64,000 nt of DNA from NCBI RefSeq assembly GCF_030269925.1, contig NC_085121.1, positions 18,431,501 through 18,495,500 on the forward strand, read 5' to 3'. The notes under the pieces were generated by a model, which saw nothing but the letters and a program-made list of their open reading frames with translations, searched no databases and had not been told where the DNA came from. Of the stretch, positions 56,105 to 64,000 are shown in pieces; position 1 is the first letter of the stretch; each line of letters opens with the position of its first letter. This DNA is from Bombyx mori (Eukaryota > Arthropoda > Insecta > Lepidoptera > Bombycidae). The position numbers were made by a program, and so were the translations under genes.

Positions 56105-58567
56105 ATGAATGGCTGGAGGGAGTCCAGTCCCGAGGGTACCAACCAGACCCCAGGGGACCGACCCCTGGTTAATAAAAAAGGAAACAAATATGAAATGGCA
56201 TCTGTGAGAAAAGTAATACCCCAGGAGGGTACCTCCCGCTCCGCGGGGGGAGAATCCCTCCGTGCGGTCGAGCGATCGGCCGCACGCTGCCCCACCGTTT
56301 CTGGGGGGGGCACACACTGTCACGCAGAAGGGGGCGACAGCACGGGTCGCGTAAGGGACAGGGTCCCCACCGTGCGCCTCGAGCGCTGCGAGAGCCTTAT
56401 CTCGCTCTACTCGGCGCGGAGCTCCGCGAGGGGCGACGCATCCAGTGGGCGGGAGACACCGGCGCTGTTCACCGACACTCGACAGCGGACTCGGCGGAAG
56501 CGGAAGTCGGCCCGACGGCCGGCGTCCTCCGCTCCGTCTGACTCGTCCGAGGGTGAGCCTGCCAGCGCCAAATATATGGCGTTGGCGGAAGGGCCGGCGA
56601 CTGCTGCGGCGTCGCCCGCCACCGGCTTCGAAAAAAGTTCCTCTTGCGGACTGGACGCTGCCTCCTCGGCGCAGTCCAGGGCCGCCTGCCGTGAGGCCCG
56701 GGAAAAATCAGAGATTGGAGTGGTTCAGCGCCTAGAGCGCTCCCTAACGGAGGTGGGTCCCTCTGACCCCCTCCGTGCATTCGAGGTGGTCGGAAAATTA
56801 GTTTCCGCAGTCGCCACAAAATCCGGCGGGGGACTCAAGGGTGATTATGTGCGGGCCCTAAAATCTGGAGCGGCCACTCTTGAAGAGAGATTGCAGGACG
56901 TAGTGAACCGCACCACAACCACGGAGACGGAAGGCTTGCGGCAAGAAGTAGCCCTGCAGCACGCCCGCCTTGAGCAACTGGCGGAGGAAAATGGCCGACT
57001 TCGGGCGGAGAACGGACAGTTCCGCGTCGACATGGCCGAGTTGAGGACCATGGTGGCCGACCTTATAGAGCGGCAACGCAGCTCGGCCCCTGTCCCTCCT
57101 CCGCCCGAAGCGGAAGGCCTCACTGAGGTCGAGCAGCTGAGGCGGCAGGTCCTCATCCAGGAAGCACGAAGCTCCAAGGTGGAGCGTGCGAGGCCGCCCC
57201 TCGCTCACGAGGCGAAGGGAAGTGCGCCTGTGCCAGCACCCCGCAGGACTATGCAACCCGCTGTTAGGACCTACAGCGGTAAGAAAATAATTACACCCGC
57301 GCGAACTCCTGCTGCGACTGCACCAACACCCGCAGCTGTGGGGGCACCAACATCAACAGCCCCCCCGAAGAAATCGGCATCCGCTCCTGCGCCGCCCCAG
57401 CCTGCGAAGGCGGGGCCCGGCAGGAGCCGGACCAAGAAGAAGGGGGGCATCAACGCTGCGAAACCGGCCCCGACTCCCCAGCCCCGCCCGCTGCCCCCGG
57501 CTCCTGCCACTATGGAAGAGGCATGGACAACGGTAGTGCGGCGTGGGCCCAAAAAGGTGGCGGCGCCTGTCGCGCCGCGCCCCAAGCCCGCCCCTGCGGC
57601 CGCCGCTCCCCGCCAAGAGGGTCGAGCGGAGCTGAGGGGCCGAAATGGACGAAGGAGGCCGCGCGCCCCGCGGTCGGCTGCAGTGGTAGTGGAGCTGCTG
57701 CCGGCCGGCAAAGAAAAAGGCATCACCTACCACGAGGTGATGACCCAGGCGCGCGGCGGCGTGGATGTGGACGCCCTCGGCGTGGAGGGGGGCATCAAGG
57801 TCCGGCAGACGGCCAACGGGGCACGTCTCATAGAGTGCCCCGGCCCCAACACAAACGCCGCGGCCGAAAAATTGGCGGCCCGGCTGAGGGAGATCCTGCC
57901 GGACCCCGAGGTGGTGCGCATCGCGCGGCCCGTGAAGATGGGTGAAGTCAAAATCACGGGCCTCGACGAGTGCGCCACGAAAGAGGAGGTCGCCGCGGCC
58001 ATCGCGTCGCAGGGCAACTGCGCCCTCGCCGACGTCAAAGTTGGGGAGCTCCGGGCGACGTACTCCGGAACCCGGACGGCGTGGGCGCGTTGCCCGGTAG
58101 TAACGGCGAACCTCCTGGCCACCCCTCCACAGGGTCGGCCTTCGGACAGCCCTGGATGGCTGCGCGTGGGCTGGGTAGTGGCCCACGTGCAACTGCAGGA
58201 GAGCAGGCCGTGGCGTTGTCTTCGGTGCTTCGGCACCGGCCACGGCCTCGCCAAGTGCCCCTCGACCGTGGACCGCAGCGATCTGTGTTTCCGCTGCGGC
58301 CAACCGGGGCACAAGGCAGCCTCCTGCACCACAGCCGCGCCGCACTGCGTCTTGTGCGACGCGGCTAAAAGGAAGGCCGACCACCGGGCCGGGGGCCCGG
58401 CGTGTAAGTCCGCCCCCTCCTCTACCAAAACGAGGAGGGGCGGCAAGAAAAATAAAAAGAAGGAGAGGCCGGCTGCAATAAGGGCAGCCGGCGAGTCAGT
58501 TCCCGCCGCGGCACCAGACGAGCCGCAGGGCGGGACAGACGAGGGAGCGATGGACGTAGCCCCGTAA
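56105..58567 (+). CDS. R1-clade ORF1 (Gag-like RNA-binding protein), intact
   Basis: 820 residues from the first ATG after the in-frame stop at 56081; MASVRKVIP ~30 codons later is an alternative start. It binds element RNA and builds the RNP that reaches chromatin. The N-terminus is basic and Ser-rich (RQRTRRKRKSARRP, a likely nuclear signal). A coiled coil spans ~259-325 (QHARLEQLAEENGRLRAENG). A Pro/Ala/Lys-rich linker follows, then an RRM-like part (~530-690). Three knuckles follow: CLRCFGTGHGLAKC, CFRCGQPGHKAASC (both C-x2-C-x4-H-x4-C) and the longer third CVLCDAAKRKADHRAGGPAC typical of R1-clade Gags. Lys-rich tail. The stop TAA overlaps the ORF2 ATG as TAATG. Confidence 0.9.
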   Translation: MNGWRESSPEGTNQTPGDRPLVNKKGNKYEMASVRKVIPQEGTSRSAGGESLRAVERSAARCPTVSGGGTHCHAEGGDSTGRVRDRVPTVRLERCESLISLYSARSSARGDASSGRETPALFTDTRQRTRRKRKSARRPASSAPSDSSEGEPASAKYMALAEGPATAAASPATGFEKSSSCGLDAASSAQSRAACREAREKSEIGVVQRLERSLTEVGPSDPLRAFEVVGKLVSAVATKSGGGLKGDYVRALKSGAATLEERLQDVVNRTTTTETEGLRQEVALQHARLEQLAEENGRLRAENGQFRVDMAELRTMVADLIERQRSSAPVPPPPEAEGLTEVEQLRRQVLIQEARSSKVERARPPLAHEAKGSAPVPAPRRTMQPAVRTYSGKKIITPARTPAATAPTPAAVGAPTSTAPPKKSASAPAPPQPAKAGPGRSRTKKKGGINAAKPAPTPQPRPLPPAPATMEEAWTTVVRRGPKKVAAPVAPRPKPAPAAAAPRQEGRAELRGRNGRRRPRAPRSAAVVVELLPAGKEKGITYHEVMTQARGGVDVDALGVEGGIKVRQTANGARLIECPGPNTNAAAEKLAARLREILPDPEVVRIARPVKMGEVKITGLDECATKEEVAAAIASQGNCALADVKVGELRATYSGTRTAWARCPVVTANLLATPPQGRPSDSPGWLRVGWVVAHVQLQESRPWRCLRCFGTGHGLAKCPSTVDRSDLCFRCGQPGHKAASCTTAAPHCVLCDAAKRKADHRAGGPACKSAPSSTKTRRGGKKNKKKERPAAIRAAGESVPAAAPDEPQGGTDEGAMDVAP

Positions 58568-61276
58568 TGGGTTGCGTCCACCGCTTCCTCCAGTGCAATT
58601 TGAACCACTCCGCCAGGGCACAGGATCTCCTCGTCCACACCATGGCGGAGTGGTCAATCGACGTCGCTGTCGCCGCGGAGCCGTACTTCGTCCCCACCGA
58701 CCAGGACTGCTGGATAGGGGACGTCGACGGCTCCGTGGCCATTGTGTTGAGACATTCCGCGGCGTTACCCCCCTTGGATATGGTGGCCAGGGGACCCGGG
58801 TACGTCGCGGCTAGGATCGACGGGACCGTCGTGATCGGGGCGTACTTTTCTCCGAACAGGAGCCTCGCCGAGTTCGAGCGGTTTCTGGGCGGGCTCGAGG
58901 CGCTTTTGCACCGCCTCGGGTCCCGCCCTGTCATCGTCGCGGGGGACTTCAATGCCAAGTGCACGGCTTGGGGTTCCCCCCGCACGGATGCGAGAGGCGA
59001 GGCCCTTTCGGAGTGGGCGATCGCGACCGGCCTCTGCCTCCTAAACAGAGGCACGGTCGCGACTTGCGTGCGGTGGAACGGGCAATCTCACGTGGACGTG
59101 ACGTTCGCGTCCCCGTCCGCCGTGCGCCGCACCCGCGGCTGGCGCGTACTCGAGGGGGCGGAGACGCTCTCGGACCACAGATACGTCCGATTCGAGCTCT
59201 CCGCCTCCTCCTTGTCGTCGTCGTCAGCCGCGGGCGCCCGCGGTGAGGAGGAGCTCCCGCAAGGTGCGCCCCGTTCGTTCCCCAGGTGGGCCTTGAAACG
59301 AATGAACAAGGAGTTGCTGATGGAGGCGGCCGCTGTTGCTGCGTGGGCGCCAAAACCCGCGCGGCTCGCGGACGTGGATGCGGAGGTCGACTGGTTCCGG
59401 GGCACCATGGCAAACATTTGTGATGCCGCCATGCCCCGGGTCGGCCCCCGAGCACCACGTGGGGGTGCGTTCTGGTGGTCGCCCGAGATCGCGAGACTCC
59501 GTGAGGAGTGCGTGAGGGCGCGCCGCCGGAGCGCACGCCACTGCCGCCGCCGTCGTCGCGACGCTACGTTCGCGGAGACGGCGGCCCGGCTGCACGCTGA
59601 CTGTCGTCAAAAGCAGACGGCGTTGCAGCTGGCCATCGGCGAGGCCAAGAAGCAGAGCATGAAGACTCTCCTGGAGTCGCTCGACGAAGATCCCTGGGGG
59701 CGCCCATACAAGATGGTTCGCAGGAAACTGCAGCCGTGGGCGCTCCCGGTGACCGAGCGGCTCCAGCCTCGGCAGCTGCGGGAAATAGTTTCCGCGCTTT
59801 TCCCGCCAGCAGCGGGGGGAGACTTTGAGCCCCCCCAGATGGACGCCACGTGGGGCACGCCTCCGCGTCGCCCCAGCGTTCCCGCTGCCGAGGAGCCCCC
59901 TCCCCCTATCACGGGGGCGGAGATCCATGCGGCCGTGTCCAGAATGAGAGCGAAGGACGCGGCCCCCGGCCCTGACGGTGTTCACGGCCGGGTCTGGAGC
60001 TTGGCCTTCGAGGCCCTAGGGGACCGGCTCGGGGGGCTTTTCGAAGCGTGCCTCGAGTCGGGCGGGTCCCCTCCCCGGGCTGAGCGTAATATGTTACGCC
60101 GACGACACGTTGGTCGTGGCTCCGGGGAGGGACTACCGGGAGTCTGCCCGTCTGGCGTGCGCAGGCGTGGCACACGTCGTCACAAGGATCCGACGGCTGG
60201 GACTCGAGGTGGCGCTCGACAAAACCCAGGCCCTGTTGTTTCACGGGCCGGGACGAGCGCCGCCTCTGGGTGCCCACCTCGTGATCGGAGGCGTCCGCGT
60301 CGGGGTCGGGGTGACCGGTCTTCGGTACCTCGGCCTTGAACTGGATGGTCGGTGGAACTTCCGCGCTCACTTTGCGAAGTTGGGCCCTCGACTGATGGCG
60401 ACGGCCGGCTCTTTGAGCCGGCTGCTTCCAAACGTCGGGGGTCCCGATCAGGTGGCGCGCCGCCTCTACATGGGGGTGGTGCGGTCGATGGCACTATACG
60501 GCGCGCCCGTATGGTGCCACGCCCTGACCCGCCAGAACGTCGCCGCGCTGCGACGTCCGCAGCGCGCGATCGCGGTCAGGGCGATCCGAGGATACCGCAC
60601 CGTCTCCTTCGAGGCGGCGTGCTTGCTCGCCGGGGCGCCACCCTGGGACCTGGAGGCGGAGGCGCTCGCTGCCGATTACCGGTGGCGTAGCGACCTCCGC
60701 TCTAGGGGGGAAGGGCGCCCCAGCGAAGGTGTAGTTCGAGCGCGGAGGCTCCACTCTCGGCGGTCCGTGCTGGAGGCGTGGTCTCGCCGCTTGGCGGACC
60801 CGTCGGCCGGCCTCCGAACCGTCGAGGCGGTCCGCCCGGTTCTCGCGGACTGGGTGGGCCGCGACCGCGGATGCCTCACCTTCCGGCTAACGCAGATGCT
60901 TACCGGCCATGGTTGTTTCGGCCGGTACTTGCACAAGATAGCCGGAAGGGAACCGACGGCGCAGTGCCACCACTGCGCGGACCGCGACGAGGAAGACACA
61001 GCGGAACACACGCTGGCGCGTTGCTCTGGATTCGACGAGCAACGCGCCGCCCTCGTCGCGGTCATTGGAGAGGACCTCTCGCTGCCGCGCGTCGTGGCTA
61101 CGATGCTCGGCAGCGAGGCGTCCTGGAAGGCGATGCTCGACTTCTGCGAGTCCACCATCTCGCAGAAGGAGGCGGCGGAGCGAGAGAGGGAGAGCTCTTC
61201 CCTTTCCGCACCGATCCGTCGCCGTCGAGCCGGGGGCCGGAGGCGGGAATACGCCCGTACGTCCCGGCCCCTGTAG
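58567..61276 (+). pseudogene. R1-clade ORF2 (endonuclease-RT) with 539-bp frameshifting deletion
   Basis: Residues 1-~220 are an AP-like endonuclease with the expected residues visible: QCNLNHSARAQDLL, AEPYFV, VAGDFNAKCTAWGS, DVTFASPS and LSDHRYVRFEL. The linker and first RT fingers follow to ACLESGG at 60062. There, 539 bp that units B and C possess are missing, removing fingers and motif A. The frame shifts, and the shifted frame ends at 60339. The correct frame resumes (usable from 60110) just after the YADD segment, with TLVVAPGRDYRESA, and runs to TSRPL at 61276. Endonuclease intact, RT destroyed. The breakpoint lies in short GGG repeats. Confidence 0.9.
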
Positions 61277-61816
61277 GTGGCGGTCTCCCCCCGGTGAAGG
61301 TCAAGGGGCGACCTGAGGGGGTGAGGCCGCGCGGCGCGCTACCAGCACTCTAGCGCGCTGCCGTGGAGTGAATAGAGCGACCGGTCGACGGTGTATCGCG
61401 TCCCGACCCGGCAGGCTGGTTCTGGTCCAGCGGGGTATTCCGGGACACCAGCGGCACCGTCTGGGCGGCCCGACGGGCTGCCGTACCGAGACGGCCGACG
61501 TTTCAGAGCCTTCGATTCGCCTCGAAGGCTCCGTCGGCTGGGCGTCCTTGGGGTGAGCCGCGCCGTCTGGTTGTAGTGTTGACCGCGGTAGCCCCCCTAC
61601 CTCATCCGGGTTCTGACCTCGGAGGGGATCGGGCGTCGGGTGTAAGAGTGCAGAGGAGTCGTTTAGTGGGTGGGCTCTAAAATCCTTGGGCCCGCGGTCT
61701 GCTCACAACACCATGCAGATCGTTGAGTCTCACATACCCCGCGCGCCCCTTTTGCGCGGGGACCTCGTAGGAGGTTCGGCCCTCTACCCGAAAAAAAAAA
61801 AAAAAAAAAAAAAAAA

Positions 61817-62148
61817 GGTTGAGGCGGCGGTCCCGAGGGACCTGGGCGGGCCCCCCGGCGCGCACTTTGCGTGGCCGGGGGCTCCGTCTGTGGGGGAGTT
61901 TTGCTGGACTTCCACCGGGCGCGTCCGTAGGTGGCGGATAACGGGATCCTCTGGGAACAGTCCCACTCCCAGGGGTATCGTCCGGTCTTTTTCGTTGCAA
62001 GGATTTCTAGGTGTTAGGTAGGTAGGCTAGGTGTAGGAGTAGGGTAGCCTAGTTAGGCTTTGCAACGAAAGAGATCGGATGACGCGGACCAAAACCAGCA
62101 GGGGGAGTTGCGGACGCTCGGGCTCCCTCTCTTGTCCCCTTTCTTCCC

Positions 62149-62224
<76 letters not shown>

Positions 62225-64000
62225 CTTCGGGTCACGTCCGACCTGTTTCGGACGTAACCCATGGGTGGTGGTGGGCCTGGGCCACTTTTGGCCTGCCCTT
62301 CGATGGAGAAGTGAGCCGGCGTTGCTTACGCATCTTCCGGCCGCTGGTCGCCATGTCCCCGGCTTCGGCTACAGGGGCACGCCCTCCAGAGGGGGGTACC
62401 GGTATACCGGCGTGGCTTCGTCGTTGCTGCTCTTTTGAGCGTCGGGCGGTGGTCTGCCGTGTTGCTCGTTGCACTCGGCGGGCCGCCGGCCAACCCGTAA
62501 TCCTCACCGCGTGGGGGACGGGGGCCGCTGCCGCGAGGCACGGGGCCGCGAGGACGTAAACCTCTTTAAAAAATGCCCCAATCCTAAGCTCTGGTGCCCG
62601 GCGATGGGATGAATGGCTGGAGGGAGTCCAGTCCCGAGGGTACCAACCAGACCCCAGGGGACCGACCCCTGGTTAATAAAAAAGGAAACAAATATGAAAT
62701 GGCATCTGTGAGAAAAGTAATACCCCAGGAGGGTACCTCCCGCTCCGCGGGGGGAGAATCCCTCCGTGCGGTCGAGCGATCGGCCGCACGCTGCCCCACC
62801 GTTTCTGGGGGGGGCACACACTGTCACGCAGAAGGGGGCGACAGCACGGGTCGCGTAAGGGACAGGGTCCCCACCGTGCGCCTCGAGCGCTGCGAGAGCC
62901 TTATCTCGCTCTACTCGGCGCGGAGCTCCGCGAGGGGCGACGCATCCAGTGGGCGGGAGACACCGGCGCTGTTCACCGACACTCGACAGCGGACTCGGCG
63001 GAAGCGGAAGTCGGCCCGACGGCCGGCGTCCTCCGCTCCGTCTGACTCGTCCGAGGGTGAGCCTGCCAGCGCCAAATATATGGCGTTGGCGGAAGGGCCG
63101 GCGACTGCTGCGGCGTCGCCCGCCACCGGCTTCGAAAAAAGTTCCTCTTGCGGACTGGACGCTGCCTCCTCGGCGCAGTCCAGGGCCGCCTGCCGTGAGG
63201 CCCGGGAAAAATCAGAGATTGGAGTGGTTCAGCGCCTAGAGCGCTCCCTAACGGAGGTGGGTCCCTCTGACCCCCTCCGTGCATTCGAGGTGGTCGGAAA
63301 ATTAGTTTCCGCAGTCGCCACAAAATCCGGCGGGGGACTCAAGGGTGATTATGTGCGGGCCCTAAAATCTGGAGCGGCCACTCTTGAAGAGAGATTGCAG
63401 GACGTAGTGAACCGCACCACAACCACGGAGACGGAAGGCTTGCGGCAAGAAGTAGCCCTGCAGCACGCCCGCCTTGAGCAACTGGCGGAGGAAAATGGCC
63501 GACTTCGGGCGGAGAACGGACAGTTCCGCGTCGACATGGCCGAGTTGAGGACCATGGTGGCCGACCTTATAGAGCGGCAACGCAGCTCGGCCCCTGTCCC
63601 TCCTCCGCCCGAAGCGGAAGGCCTCACTGAGGTCGAGCAGCTGAGGCGGCAGGTCCTCATCCAGGAAGCACGAAGCTCCAAGGTGGAGCGTGCGAGGCCG
63701 CCCCTCGCTCACGAGGCGAAGGGAAGTGCGCCTGTGCCAGCACCCCGCAGGACTATGCAACCCGCTGTTAGGACCTACAGCGGTAAGAAAATAATTACAC
63801 CCGCGCGAACTCCTGCTGCGACTGCACCAACACCCGCAGCTGTGGGGGCACCAACATCAACAGCCCCCCCGAAGAAATCGGCATCCGCTCCTGCGCCGCC
63901 CCAGCCTGCGAAGGCGGGGCCCGGCAGGAGCCGGACCAAGAAGAAGGGGGGCATCAACGCTGCGAAACCGGCCCCGACTCCCCAGCCCCGCCCGCTGCCC
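61817..64000 (+). mobile_element. Array unit E: R1-clade element, 5' part, runs off the window
   Basis: Starts at once after unit D's A26 tail with the same GGTTGAGGCGGCGG end. The 5' UTR has the same hairpin and a 73-base T run (62152-62224) versus 67 in unit D. Apart from that run I saw no difference from unit D over the visible ~2.2 kb. Confidence 0.9.
62609..64000 (+). CDS. R1-clade ORF1, 5' part (unit E), truncated by window end
   Basis: Open from the ATG at 62609 to the window end (~464 codons), as in unit D: basic Ser-rich N-terminus, coiled coil and start of the Pro/Ala/Lys-rich linker. The RRM-like and zinc-knuckle parts lie beyond the window. Whether unit E's ORF2 is intact cannot be seen. 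Confidence 0.88.
   Translation, partial: MNGWRESSPEGTNQTPGDRPLVNKKGNKYEMASVRKVIPQEGTSRSAGGESLRAVERSAARCPTVSGGGTHCHAEGGDSTGRVRDRVPTVRLERCESLISLYSARSSARGDASSGRETPALFTDTRQRTRRKRKSARRPASSAPSDSSEGEPASAKYMALAEGPATAAASPATGFEKSSSCGLDAASSAQSRAACREAREKSEIGVVQRLERSLTEVGPSDPLRAFEVVGKLVSAVATKSGGGLKGDYVRALKSGAATLEERLQDVVNRTTTTETEGLRQEVALQHARLEQLAEENGRLRAENGQFRVDMAELRTMVADLIERQRSSAPVPPPPEAEGLTEVEQLRRQVLIQEARSSKVERARPPLAHEAKGSAPVPAPRRTMQPAVRTYSGKKIITPARTPAATAPTPAAVGAPTSTAPPKKSASAPAPPQPAKAGPGRSRTKKKGGINAAKPAPTPQPRPLP

Larger units (their letters stand above)
55319..61816 (+). mobile_element. Array unit D: near full-length R1-clade non-LTR retrotransposon
   Basis: 6498 bp: 5' UTR (55319-56104), ORF1 (56105-58567), ORF2 (58567-61276, broken), 3' UTR and A26 tail (61791-61816). 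R1-clade traits: ORF1 with three zinc knuckles, ORF2 with AP-type endonuclease, RT and C-terminal CCHC, TAATG overlap. That overlap is the stop-start signal described for SART1 of B. mori, but the telomeric TTAGG target of SART1 is not seen at any junction here. The intact parent would be about 7.0 kb. Confidence 0.92.

Noticed and set aside
49698..61830. Telomeric (TTAGG)n target at array joins
   Set aside because: Only GGTT follows each tail and it belongs to the element's own 5' end. No TTAGG repeat is present, so a telomeric location is not supported.
1..64000. CRISPR arrays, rRNA genes or operons
   Set aside because: None seen. Repeats are eukaryotic transposons, and no tRNA gene apart from SINE heads was recognised.

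Overview
The window looks like nuclear DNA of a silkworm (genus Bombyx, B. mori or B. mandarina). It is AT-rich and intron-bearing, and it carries many full and partial copies of the tRNA-derived SINE Bm1, two maT-type (DD37D) mariners and R1-clade non-LTR retrotransposons. No prokaryotic, plasmid or phage feature is visible.

Region 1 (about 1-20.2 kb) is mostly non-coding. It holds three exons that I can support on the minus strand: a first coding exon near 20.0 kb and two internal exons near 4.9 and 3.8 kb. The two internal exons join in perfect phase and look like part of one unrecognised gene. Around them lie Bm1 copies, LINE 3' ends, a maT mariner with intact TA target duplication (6840-8118), a short R1-clade 3' fragment (15.1-15.8 kb) and a jockey-clade relic (about 16 kb).

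Region 2 (about 22-30.3 kb) is a graveyard of LINE-type relics. It contains an R4/Dong-like element end lying between TAA repeats, an antisense LINE with RT and thumb, a jockey RT scrap, an RT element that keeps a PD-(D/E)XK-like C-terminal domain, and a divergent R1-clade 3' end.

Region 3 (30.9-46.7 kb) is the host gene zone. A complete three-exon SSAT/thialysine acetyltransferase gene (30937-32517) is followed by an internally deleted hAT element with a perfect 8-bp target duplication. A twelve-exon receptor guanylyl cyclase follows (36335-46337, or 46503 with an alternative last intron): signal peptide, reduced ANF-like ectodomain, one TM, pseudokinase domain, dimerisation helix and cyclase domain. 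Its introns hold two mariners, a MITE, a LINE end and a tRNA-type SINE.

Region 4 (46.9 kb to the end) is a nest (a MITE inside Bm1, then an inverted R1-clade copy) that runs into a GC-rich head-to-tail array of one R1-clade element. The units are A (3' scrap), B and C (matching internally deleted copies, each with an open 718-codon RT ORF), D (nearly full length, ORF1 intact, ORF2 broken by a 539-bp deletion) and E (runs off the window). Each poly(A) tail joins directly to the next unit's 5' end without intervening DNA. ORF1 and ORF2 overlap as TAATG, the arrangement described for the Bombyx element SART1. This array is the most unusual structure in the window.
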